Assembly: GCA_037953625.1 (NCBI GenBank)
Contig: CM075656.1
Coordinates: 88,989,001-89,053,000 of the forward strand
Length of the DNA: 64,000 nucleotides
Source: Crotalaria pallida
Taxonomy: Eukaryota; Streptophyta; Magnoliopsida; Fabales; Fabaceae
Reading direction: 5' to 3'
This document shows positions 47,002-57,234 of the stretch, one piece after another. The notes under the pieces are model-generated. The model was not told where the DNA came from and ran no database searches. It worked only from the letters and a program-made list of their open reading frames with translations. How positions within the stretch are numbered: the first letter of the stretch is position 1; each line of letters starts with the position of its first letter. The position numbers were made by a program, and so were the translations under genes.

Positions 47002-47567
47002 TAATGTTTGTAGGTCACACACAACCACAAGGCTCAAATGATGATCTTATGAACATATCCTATTGTAAACTTGTACACACATATTAATATTTAGAGTATA
47101 CAATTATTTTTTTCTAAAATTTTGGGAGCTCTGAATATCACGGGTCCTAGGCCCGTGCCCTCAGACCCATATATAGAGCCGGCCTTGTTATAACTTCCTC
47201 CCATCTTATAACTATGCTATGCTTATCGTAACAAAAATAATAAATAAGCATATAATTCTTGTGGCCAGAATTAAACATGAAGTAGCTTTGAGGATTAATT
47301 TTTGTTTTCCTTCCTTTTCTAGTTGGTCAAATGGAACCTTTATTAGTAGAATAAATTTTGAATTAAATTAGAATCAGGCATCTTGAGGTTTTGAACCCTT
47401 CCTAGAAGGTGGCAAGATTCTCTTGATGGTCTTTAGTGTGTATTATTCTTTGATTGTGGTAATAGATTTTTTCTTCTACCAAAAACTTATACCGTATATA
47501 GGCTTACAAACAAAATGATATATATCATTTGATTAATATTGATCGGAAAACTCAAGCAAATAAATAA

Positions 47568-47570
<3 letters not shown>

Positions 47571-47606
<36 letters not shown>
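47571..47606. repeat. (TA)n microsatellite
   Basis: A run of alternating TA flanked by inverted AAATAAATA/TATTTATTT. Confidence 0.95.
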
Positions 47607-47609
<3 letters not shown>

Positions 47610-47888
47610 TTATTGATCGAAAAACAAGTAATATACGTCACTTTCCTGTAATATTATAAATCTATTTGCAAATTAATTTTATAATTATATACTCCGGAGT
47701 ATATCATCATTACTCTGATCATAATTATTATTACTGTTACAATGTGCTTGCCACATATATATTGAGAACCATAAGATCATAAGACCCAAATGGATTTGGC
47801 ATAATGGAAACATGCTAGGACCATAAGGATATTGAGAACCCATAAGATCAGGTGCGGGGATTGTGAAGTTTCCCTACACAATTGTCAC

Positions 47889-48262
47889 ATATATATTACT
47901 CCATTTGTTTCTTAACTTTTGACATTTTAGTCTTTTTTGTCTAGTTTCATATCTTTTGTTATTTTACAATTCGAATGCATAAACATATTTTTCTTTTCAA
48001 CTTTAACTCTTCATTCAATCATTTTTCTTACTTCTTATTAATTCTACTTTTATTATGTCTCTCATTTCTAAACTATCGTAAATTAATTAATTGGGCATAT
48101 TTTCTAATAAAAATTAAATACTATTACAATTTTCAATAACGATTAAAAAGGGACAATTAAGACAAAACACATATAAAACTTACAATAATCAATACTCAAC
48201 ATTTTCATAATATGTGTGCCCGAACCTAAAAAGTCAAAAGTTAAGGGAGGGATGGAGTAATT
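47889..48262. mobile_element. Stowaway-like MITE
   Basis: TACTCCATTTGTTTCTTAAC at left and, inverted, TACTCCATCCCTCCCTTAAC at right, followed inward by CTTTTGAC. About 370 bp. Confidence 0.8.
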
Positions 48263-48302
48263 CCTCGTGTGTGTGTGTGTCTCTCTATATATACTCGGAG
48301 TA

Positions 48303-48462
48303 TATGAGTTTTCTTAGGGTCGAGGATAAGAACCTTAAAGAAGATAAATTTTATTGGGAATTGTTGTCTTGAAAAAATAAAAAGAATTTGTATTTATTTT
48401 TTCAATAAAACTTATCCCCCTATGAATTTTTAGCCTCAACCCTTAGGGTTGAGGTTAAGAAA
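48303..48462. mobile_element. Short foldback element
   Basis: GAGTTTTCTTAGGGTCGAGG and the inverted right end GGGTTTTCTTAACCTCAACC, about 160 bp apart. Confidence 0.55.
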
Positions 48463-48534
48463 ACCCTATATATATATAGAGAGAGAGACTTTTTTTTATG
48501 AATTTGTTGCCTTATTTATAAGTTGAATAGTTTT

Positions 48535-48815
48535 ACTTCCTTTAATTCTTATTGTAGGTCATCTTTTATTAAAAGATATTTTTGCAATTGGTCCTAATTA
48601 TAAGTCATTTTTTATTCTATCATTTATTGCTTTTTTTTTTACCCTTATTAAATGTTTTAAGTATATATTTATGTTTTTTCATTAATGAATGTGATTTTTT
48701 CAAGAAAAATTGAGAGGGTAAAATTGTAATGTTATAGTACATTCTCATAGAACTTAGAAAACTAACTATTTTTATTAGTACGTGTAATTCTATAATAAGG
48801 ATCGGATGAAGTATC
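48535..48815. mobile_element. MITE, second Stowaway-like family
   Basis: It shares the interior phrases TTTTGCCCTTATTAAATG, GAATGTGATTTTTTCAAG and GAGAGGGTAAAATTGTAATG with the elements at 55190-55493 and 55883-56168. The ends are eroded. Confidence 0.75.
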
Positions 48816-49114
48816 TAGCTTATAATTAAATTTTTTATTGTTAGTTGCACAAATTTTTTTTAATAAACCAATAGTTACTTGATAAGTTAGCTAATGAGTT
48901 CATATCACTGTACACATTAGCTCTAAGTCACTGTCATATCGGCTTTAAATGAGTCAAATTAGCTAACTTAGCTTGTATGTCAAGCAACCATTGATTCACA
49001 CACTATAATATAATTTCTAAGATTTTTTAAAAAATTTATTATCATGACTTTAATTTAAACTAATATTCCTTACAATTTTTTTACCTTTTTTTTAAAAAGA
49101 AAGAAGTAATTAGT

Positions 49115-49408
49115 ACTATTTTCGTTCTTATTAATCTATTTTATTTCAAAAAAACACGCATTTTAAAAGATATAATAATTGTTTAAATTTTCATTACATT
49201 AATTATGTTTTTTTTTAACTATGTCATTTCTCTTTCTATATTCATTAATGTTTTTCCACTACTTACCTAAACAAAAACTATTGAATAAAGCTAAGGTAAA
49301 TATGAAAAATAACATTTATAACACTTTTAAAATTTTCAAAAGGATACATAAAAAGATAAAGAAAATCTAAAAAGAAAGAAAAATAATAAAAAAAAATGAA
49401 GGGAGTAC
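49115..49408. mobile_element. Decayed Stowaway-like MITE
   Basis: TACTATTTTCGTTCTTATTA at left and AATGAAGGGAGTA at right with an AT-rich interior; inverted ends are only partly kept. Confidence 0.5.
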
Positions 49409-49736
49409 CTGATCTTTTATCTTGAGTCCATAAACAAATCATGAAATTAAATTATAAACACAAGTTGAAAAACGTTTTAGAACGAATAATAAGGTCCAAG
49501 CTAGGGAATGGTCTTTCAAACAAGTTTTAGCGAATAAATAACTTATCCAAAAATCTATATACATGGATATAAAATTTTTTAGGTGCATATAAAATTCTCG
49601 AAAAATAGTTTTACCAAGGATGTATCAAGGGATTTCAGAGTATGATAATACAAATAATGACAACAAGATTATAATATAATAACATAGTTAAAGGGACAAA
49701 CAAACCACGAGGTTATATCATAATTAATTTAAGAAT

Positions 49737-49844
49737 ATGAAGACCAATCAAGACCTCTTATCAGGTTCGACGTATAAAGCATCCAGCAGTATATATATAG
49801 CAGTGGAAGATCATAAGGTGGATCAGATAGAAGAAGAAAAATAA
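49737..49844 (+). promoter_or_regulatory. 35-codon upstream ORF before lipase 2
   Basis: ATG at 49737 opens MKTNQDLLSGSTYKASSSIY and stops at TAA 49842-49844, 11 bases before the lipase ATG. Its start aligns with ATG 25864 of lipase 1 (MKTKASDTITRF), which there runs in frame into the lipase. A TATATATA run at 49790-49799 could be the TATA box, in which case this ORF would be upstream of the transcript. Confidence 0.5.
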
Positions 49845-49855
49845 TTAAAGAAAAG

Positions 49856-52423
49856 ATGGTGGATGCTCAGAACAACATAGCTGAGAAATGGCAACAACTG
49901 AGTGGCGTAAATCATTGGAAGGGTCTGCTAGACCCTCTTGACATTGATTTGCGTAAGTACATAATACACTATGGTGAAATGGCTCAAGCTACTTACGATA
50001 CTTTCAACACTGAGAGAGCATCAAAGTATGCGGGAGCCAGCAGGTATGTATATGAAGAAGATCAAATGATTTTCTATAATTCTATTACTTGATGCTATAG
50101 TAGAAACCGATATTTTAAATTGCGATTACGATCACTGCGATTGTATACTTGCATATTGTGATGTGAAATTTTGTTTATGAATTTGGTGTGGTTGTGATAC
50201 GACACGATACAACAGCTTCATTGTGATTTGGTGTCTCACTGCAACCGCAATATAAAACACCAGTAAAAACTTGTAGCAGGGATAGTAAATACTAATCATT
50301 TGTGCCTTTTGAAATTACTTATCTCTGTCTAACACAGGTATGGGAAGAAGGATTTTTTCTCCAAAGTTGGGTTGGAAAAAGGCAATCCCTTCAAGTATTC
50401 TGTGACAAAGTTTCTGTATGCAACATCATCAATCCCTCTACCTGACGCGTTTATCACAAAGTCCTTGTCAAGAGAGGCTTGGAGCAAGGAATCAAACTTC
50501 ATAGGGTATGTTGCTGTGTCCACAGATGAATCCAAAGCTGAGTTAGGGAGAAGGGACATTGTGGTTGCTTGGAGAGGAACTATTCAAACCTTAGAGTGGG
50601 TTAATGATTTTGAATTCATTTTGGTCCCAGCTCCCAAAGTGTTTGGTGACTCTGGTTTGATCACTGGTCCTAAAATACACCAAGGCTGGTACTCCATTTA
50701 CACTTCTGAGGATCCACGTTCTCAATTCAACAAGACTAGTGCCAAAGATCAGGTAATTAAATATATATGGGGCTTAAATATTCTATTAATATGGTTCTTT
50801 AGTTTTGAAAAAAATTCAATTTAGTCATTCATATTTTTAACATTTGTTTTTTTCATCGCTTTATCATAACAATGTTAAATTTTCATCGGAATGTACTGAT
50901 TTGACTTGAAATTCCTTTTTCAATCACCAGAATCTCAATTTTATTTAAAACAAAAAAGACAAAAATGTGAATGAAATTTCATCCTAAAAAAGTAAAATGA
51001 CATTGAAATTTCACCAATCAAAGTGTCAAATACGTTGGAAATGCGTATTGCGACTAGAAAATGCAGATTCAGGTGACTGAAAGAAGGAACCAATGACAAA
51101 ATTAGTATACTTCGGTGAAAATTTAACATTATCATGTCGGAAGAATAAAATTAATAAATGTCAGAAACACGAAGAATTAAATTGACTTTTTTAAATATAA
51201 AGGACCAATTGAAACCTAAAAATAATATATAGGAAAAAAAATATTTAACCCTAAATATAACCTTAATTATGTTTTCAGCCCCTAAAAATCGAACCTTTTT
51301 TGGTTTTGGTTCTTAAAAATTTGTTTGACCGGAATTGATACTTGGAGGAATTTAAATTTCTTTTTTTGGGAGAGTTTGAATTCTTTGAATATCTATGCTT
51401 GATAAGAGTATGAGAATTCCATATTATTTGAATATGTGAGGAATGAATTATTCATAATAATTTCGGCAATAGCTTTGTTTTAGAAGTGGCAAAATAGGTC
51501 GTCCGATCAATATAATCTTACATGTTACAAATGCATTAGATATTGTTATTTTAGTTTTACCGTTTAAAGATAAGAAATCATATTGTTATTTCTTATTGAT
51601 TTAATCTTCTCATTTAAAGATAAAAGTAATCCAAATAGAATTCTACAGAGTGAAAACCATGAGTTGACTTTTTGGTATAGTGAAATTCAATTATTTTAAT
51701 ATGATATTACATCTTGTTTGAAATGTAGATAGATAGATGTTCACTCTTACTAATCCAATTATGAGTTGACTTTTTCGATCAAACTTGTCCAGTGATGAAT
51801 TGTTGATTGTTGTGCAGGCCCTTAGTGAGGTAAGAAGGCTAGTAGATTTATATAAGGATGAAGAATTAAGCATAACTGTAACAGGGCACAGTTTAGGAGC
51901 AGCAGTTGCAACCCTTAATGCAGTGGACATTGCTGCAAATGGTTACAACAAGCCAAGTGATCCTTCTAAAAAGGCCGCACCAGTCACGGCCTTTGTATTA
52001 GCCAGCCCAAAAGTTGGTGAATTTAATTTTCAAAGGGTCGTTAATGGATTCAAAGATCTGAGAGTCTTACGCGTTACAAATGCATTAGATATTGTTCCAA
52101 CCTATCCCTTTGTTGGGTATGCTGATGTGGGTGAGGAGTTGAAGATAAATACTCAAATTTCTAAGTACTTGAAGGGCCCAGGGAATGTAATAAGTTGGCA
52201 TATCTTGGAGTGTTACTTGCATGGAGTGGCTGGAACACATGGGATCAAAGAATTTCAATTAGAGGTGAATCGTGATATCGCACTGGTGAATAAGGAAATT
52301 GATGCTTTGAAACATGAATATCTTGCACCTGTGGCATGGTGGATTGAGAAGAATAAGGGTATGGTTCAACAAGAAGATGGTTCATGGAAGCTCGAGGATC
52401 ATGATGAGGAGGATGGATTTTGA
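49856..52423 (+). CDS. Class-III lipase, phospholipase A1-II (DAD1-like) type, copy 2
   Basis: Three exons (49856-50043, 50338-50752, 51818-52423) join in frame to 402 aa. The start is the ATG before VDAQNNIAEKWQQLSG, where this family normally begins. The elbow GHSLGAA has its Ser at residue 226; DIVPTYPFVGYADVG supplies the likely Asp, and YLHGVAG the likely His. No signal or transit peptide is evident, suggesting a cytosolic sn-1 phospholipase. The protein parallels copy 1 along its full length (IIHYGEMAQATYD, FLYATSSIPLPDAF, HQGWYSIYTSEDPRS, WWIEKNKGMVQQEDGSW). Intron 1 (50044-50337) is absent from copy 1, while intron 2 is at the same place as the only intron of copy 1. Intron 2 holds a short copy of exon 3 sequence at 51518-51547. 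Confidence 0.93.
50104..50265. mobile_element. Possible MITE inside lipase 2 intron 1
   Basis: GATATTTTAAATTGCGATTA at left and, inverted, GTTTTATATTGCGGTTGCAG at right form an imperfect repeat around an AT-rich centre, filling over half of the intron. Confidence 0.5.
51518..51547 (+). repeat. Copy of an exon 3 fragment inside lipase 2 intron 2
   Basis: GTTACAAATGCATTAGATAT plus four further bases is identical to exon 3 at 52073-52096, which encodes VTNALDIV and includes the putative catalytic Asp. Extending left to CTTAC leaves two mismatches in about 31 bases. Confidence 0.85.
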
Positions 52424-53141
52424 TTATTGAGTGTGTCATGTGATCTTTTTTGTCAAGTTTCACATTTGAGGTTGTCGTTTGGTGCTTATATGTGTGTCGT
52501 CATTTTCTTTCTTTCTATGTGTCATCGATACATAGATCAGTAATAATTTGCCTAATGCCTTGCATAACAAGCTAAGTATGGGTTTGTTATAAAAGAAATC
52601 TTGAAATAATAAAATAAAAAAATAATGAAATAATGTGAACTGTGTACTGAATATCGAAAGTGTATTGAAACGGAATCTCAATAATAAATAAAAATGTTTA
52701 AAAATTGTATAATGATCAATAATAATAAAAAATGCTTAAAAACAAAGTATGATATATGATTGAGTAATCAATGAATAATGTATTAAATTATTAAATTGAT
52801 TATTGGTTGATTTATTTATTAGACAAAATATTAGAAGCATGTTCCTTTATTATTTTTATTTTTTTTTTACTTTTCAAATTATTACCATCTTTTTAAGATG
52901 GAGAGAATAATTAATTTCATTTGTCATTTTTTTTCCTAACTCTACTGATTCAGATTTTATTCATAATAAAATGTTGGCAAGTAATTATAAGGTATATATG
53001 GGTAATTTGAATTCTTAAAAATGGACTCTAATGAATATAGGAGGGCGCGGTTATAACTTTTGACAAATATATATCACACACAAATCTTATGCATCAAAAT
53101 ACATGCTATATCTCAGTCATAATCTATCATGCGTGTCTCTC
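52424..53141. other. 3' flank of lipase 2, nothing recognised
   Basis: Presumed 3' UTR, then AT-rich DNA without coding likeness. Confidence 0.5.
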
Positions 53142-53146
53142 TCTCT

Positions 53147-53184
<38 letters not shown>
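53142..53184. repeat. (TA)n microsatellite preceded by (CT)n
   Basis: CTCTCTCTCT then an uninterrupted TA run. Confidence 0.95.
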
Positions 53185-53190
<6 letters not shown>

Positions 53191-53329
53191 TTACTTAATT
53201 TATCACCTAAAATTTTCTTTTTTCTCACAATCACTTTTAGAAGTTTTTTTAATATTGTTTTTAAAAACTAACCATTTCAAATAAAGTTAAATGAGATTAC
53301 ACTTAGAAAATCTAAATTCAATGCTAGTA

Positions 53330-53410
53330 AATACTTCCTTCTGTCCTTATTATAAGGCCCCGTTTTCTGAGAGAGAAAGGGGACTTATAATAAAGATCGG
53401 AGGGAGTAGT
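53330..53410. mobile_element. Miniature ~80-bp hairpin MITE
   Basis: TACTTCCTTCTGTCCTTATT and the inverted TACTCCCTCCGATCTTTATT meet at a short loop (CCCCGTTTTC...GAAAGGGG). It looks like a Stowaway-type element reduced to its two arms. Confidence 0.75.
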
Positions 53411-53460
53411 TGTTTTAATTTTAAATAGTGGCTTGATTTGTCTCTAACTTTTTTTTAAGT

Positions 53461-53727
53461 ACTACTCCCTCCGCTCCCCGTTAAAAATGAAAGAAATGTA
53501 TATATATTGGTCTTAAATATAAGGAAAAAATTATTATCTTTTTATTCTCAATACAATTACACCTAAAATATTTTTAAAAATGAATGATCTTATTTAATTT
53601 TTGTTTTATTCTCAATACAACTTTCTTCAAATAATTATTTTTTTATGAATTTGAAAAAATTAAATACTCTTAATTATTAAGATTCTTAATAAATATGATT
53701 TCAATTATATTTTTAGAGGGAGTACAA
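53461..53727. mobile_element. Stowaway-like MITE
   Basis: TACTCCCTCCGCTCCCCGTT at left, TTTTTAGAGGGAGTA at right, AT-rich interior. Confidence 0.72.
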
Positions 53728-54029
53728 TACCTTGTGGTCCGTCTGTAGCCAATTCTTGGGAAAGAAGCACCGGAAATATGGGATCGATGTCACTGAGGGT
53801 ATCGACTTTATGGTCTTTATGCTTTTGCGTGATGATATCATCTTCAGGAATGCATTCTTTGATTATACTATGTGGCAATTGGGAACATGATGAAAGTAAG
53901 ATCCTGGTACTTGTTTCTTACTTTTGGGGATTTAAATATAATACTACCTTCGTCTCAAAGGTCACGGAAGGTTAACGTGCTCTTCAAAATTCGTGTTTTC
54001 TCATGGCAATTTTTTTAAAAAAATTATGT

Positions 54030-54808
54030 GACTTCCAAAGTTAATTTGCAGCATCATGGTGTATGTGATTGTGGATATACAATGTCCTCTGTGCAAGAAT
54101 GTTGCATAAACAAATTATCACCTTTTTATTACTTGTCCTGTATCTAATACAATTTGGAGTTTTATATATGGTTGGTTGGGTTATATCAAGGTGAGTTCTA
54201 ATTTCTTACGTGAATTCTTTCTAAATCAATGTAATTTAGGGAAGACCAAGTAGAGCATAAATTTTATAGGTATGATTTGGATGCACGCCTACTGGACTAT
54301 TTGAATCAAGAGAAATTAAGTCATTTTTCAATAATGATGAGGTTGACATTTCGGATTGGGTGGATGTCAGTAAGATCAAATCTTGATCTTGGTTCTCTTA
54401 TTTGAGTAATCGAGCTATTTATTTCTCTTATTGGTGTATGGCACCGATATGATAAGGTAGGTTGATTTTGCTATTGGTCTCTGATGTTGTAAAGATCTAC
54501 TATACTCTTTTTCCCTTGTTTAGGATTTTTCCACGGGTTTTTTCCTATCAAGATTTTTATGGAGATAGAGATCTTAATTTTGCCATGGTTGGTTTTTTAG
54601 GTGGTGGGCTGTTTGTGGTTTTGGTTGCCTCACTTTCTCGTGAAGTGGATGGTATTGTATGTTCTTTGTCAGTTTTGGTCTTTATTGAGCACATGATTGA
54701 GTACTTTGTTCAAACCATTCATAGAAAATAGAGTTCAAGTGTACAATGATGCTTATTTTGACCCTGATTTTGGTGTTAATAAAATTCTTTGCTTATAAGA
54801 AAAAAATA
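54030..54808 (+). pseudogene. Decayed LINE 3' end
   Basis: Shifting frames read CVCDCGYTMSS, then SCI-stop-YNLEFYIWLVG (compare the zf-RVT tail 'CP..NTIWSFIYGWLG'), and an RN-stop-VIF block near 54320, followed by a 3' UTR and a short A-run near 54805. It is heavily mutated. The preceding piece 53730-53995 may belong to it. Confidence 0.55.
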
Positions 54809-55090
54809 CTACCTTCGTCCCTATATATGAGATTCTTTTGAGATTTTTATTTTGTTTTTATTTATAAGATTTTATACCAATTTTTAATGACAAATAATTA
54901 CTTCTTTCCACAAATACCCCTATTTACTTCAAACTTTTTATATTCTCAATATTATTAATAGGGATAGTTTTGAAAATACATATCAAATATTCACATTATT
55001 TCCAATACAATTAACTAAATTAATTAACATTCTTATTAGACGTGAAATCTACAGAAAGAGTCTTATATATAGGGACGGGGAAAATATTAT
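54808..55090. mobile_element. Stowaway-like MITE
   Basis: ACTACCTTCGTCCCTATATA to TATATAGGGACGGGGAAAAT, inverted ends; interior related to 62087-62363. It abuts the LINE tail. Confidence 0.75.
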
Positions 55091-55189
55091 TTTTTGAGTG
55101 ATATGATGTTCGCGCCTTATAGGGTGTATGTATTCATCATTTAATTTCATTTTTGTTATTTTGGCGTAATATGTTGAGTATCTTTTATA

Positions 55190-55493
55190 TTCCTTCCGAT
55201 TCTTATTATAGGTCACATTTTATACGGTTTTTTTAATTCTAATTATAAATCACTTTATATTTCCTAAGCATCATTTATTACTTTTTCTCTTTTTTGCCCT
55301 TATTAAATGTTTTACTATTTATGTGATTTTTGTTGTTCATTAATGAGTGTGAATTTTCCAAGAAAAGTTGAGAGGGTAAAATTGTAATGTTACAATATAT
55401 TCTCATAGAATTCATAAAACTAACTATTTTCCTTGATATGTATAATTCGGTTAAGTATGCCCTATAATAAATATCGGATGGAATAACTTATTT
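55190..55493. mobile_element. MITE, second Stowaway-like family
   Basis: ATTCCTTCCGATTCTTATTA to ATAATAAATATCGGATGGAA, inverted; interior shared with 55883-56168. Confidence 0.8.
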
Positions 55494-55882
55494 CTAAAAG
55501 AAGTAAATGCTGACAAATGTCTGAAGTAGATACAGTAACGAGTTAAGTTTGGGAAATGTTTCATTAGTCTCAGTCTCATATATAACCGCCAAGAGAATGA
55601 GAGATTTTAATGGAAGTGCGGTGTGATGGTTGAGTGGATGGTACCAATGCTATTTGAAATGGGATGGGAATGGGTGATGGTTGAAGTTGAAAATAAGGGC
55701 AAAAATGACTTAATAAGAATAATATTAGAAAGGGATCGAGCATAGATCGATATTAGTTTGAAAAGGAAGCACTGAAAAATTATCCTTGATTGAAAAAGCG
55801 AGGCTCACAGCCGCATGGTCGTGACTCGTGGGTACCCACAACAGTATGAAAATTTTGAAATTTCTATACCTCTCGTACATAC
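55494..55882. other. Intergenic DNA, nothing recognised
   Basis: No gene or clear repeat ends. Phrases such as GCATGGTCGTGACTCGTG recall ones near 57030, suggesting an old shared repeat. Confidence 0.4.
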
Positions 55883-56168
55883 TTCCTCCGCTTTTATATA
55901 TAGGAGATATTCTAGAAGCAATCTTTGGTCCTATATATAAGACATTTTGTATTTTCTATGCATCATTTATTGCTTTTTATCTTTTTTGCCCTTATTAAAT
56001 GCATGTTTTTTTTGTTGTTCATTAATGAGTGTGAATTTTTCAAGAAAAGTTGAGAGGGTAAAATTGTAATGTTACAATATATTCCCATAGAATTCATAAA
56101 ACTAACTACTTTTCTTGATCCGAGAAATATGGTTAAGTATGTCCTATATATAGGACCGGATGGAGTAT
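55883..56168. mobile_element. MITE, second Stowaway-like family
   Basis: TACTTCCTCCGCTTTTATAT to TATATAGGACCGGATGGAGT, inverted; interior nearly identical to 55190-55493 over the GAGTGTGAATTTTTCAAGAA region. Confidence 0.82.
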
Positions 56169-56227
56169 TGACTAATTAATTCATCTAATCCCCATTTGTT
56201 CGTAATGCCAAATCTTGAACCAATTAA

Positions 56228-56466
56228 TTACTCCATCCATTTCACAATATAATTTTTTTAAAGTTGTGACACATGAATTAAAAATGTAATTAATATGTCT
56301 TTTTTATTAAATTTAAGTATTTTTCTTTTGTTTTTTACTCTTTACTATCTCTTTAATTAATTCCTCACTTGTTGTCCATCTTCTATAATAATTAGGGGTA
56401 AAACTGTAAAAACTAAAATTAATGTTGCATTGGTAAAGTAGAAAGACTTATATTGTAGAACAAATT
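56228..56466. mobile_element. Decayed Stowaway-like MITE
   Basis: TTACTCCATCCATTTCACAA at left and TATTGTAGAACAAATTTTTT at right; the right end is eroded. Confidence 0.5.
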
Positions 56467-56784
56467 TTTTTTTTAAGAAATGCTTTTAATCTTGTATTAT
56501 GAAATGGACAGAATATAAAATATACGTGAACACAAGGCAAGTGTGTGGTGATTGTTGTTGGGTTTAATATAATCATTTTGATTGAAAAAACTTAGTTGGT
56601 GAGTTAGACTCAACGCTGCTTGATCTTGAGCTGAACTCACGAATGTAATGAAAATTTTGAAATTTTTATATTTTTTATGCATATTAATCTATTAACCCAT
56701 CATCATTTATTCACAATAGCAAGTCTTGAATTAGTTAATATATAACACACGTGAATACAAAATATATGCTTGAAAATTGTTATT

Positions 56785-56971
56785 TTTGGATGAACCAAGG
56801 TATCCACCCGCGGAACTGGGTGCCTAATCCCTCGCACCACGGTCGGGTCCTTTTGGGGGCGATGCTCCCAGTAAGGCTTGCTCCATTCACAAGCGCCTCG
56901 GGAACGACTCGAACCCACGACCACATGCTTAAAGGACACAAGTCCCTTTCACTTGTGTCAGCCTCCACTGG
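56785..56971 (-). mobile_element. tRNA-derived SINE, 15-bp TSD
   Basis: Perfect 15-bp repeats TTGAAAATTGTTATT flank it (56770-56784, 56972-56986). On the minus strand a head with GGCTGACACAAGTG precedes the B box GGGTTCGAGTC, and the tail ends ACCTTGGTTCATCC followed by A. It matches the SINE at 60890-61081. Confidence 0.9.
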
Positions 56972-57234
56972 TTGAAAATTGTTATTGAGTTCAATTATTT
57001 TAATTAATTAAATTTGAATCGTGAGTTAGATTATTCACGACCGCTTGATCGTGTGCTGATATTTTATTTTGATTCAATCAAGATAATGGAAGGGGGAGTA
57101 AATTTTTTAATCTGCATAAATTCGATAGATCCTATATATAGTATAGCTCATGAGTATTTTAGAGGCGAGAACACCCACTTGTAAGTGGTATACTACTCCT
57201 GTTTTTTTTTTTTTAAGGGAAGAACTATTTCTAT

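Larger units (their letters stand above)
45416..47190. mobile_element. Possible hAT-type outer element
   Basis: GACGGCCCTGATATC near 45416 and, inverted, AAGGCCGGCTCTATATATGG near 47185 resemble hAT GGCCGGC-type ends. No target duplication was seen; several MITEs lie between. Confidence 0.3.
48816..49855. other. Upstream region of lipase 2
   Basis: AT-rich. A MITE-like stretch ends near 49408 (TGAAGGGAGTACC). From about 49640 to 49770 the sequence resembles the region just upstream of lipase 1 (ATAATACAAATAA, GATTATAATATAA, AATATGAAGACCA). Confidence 0.6.
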
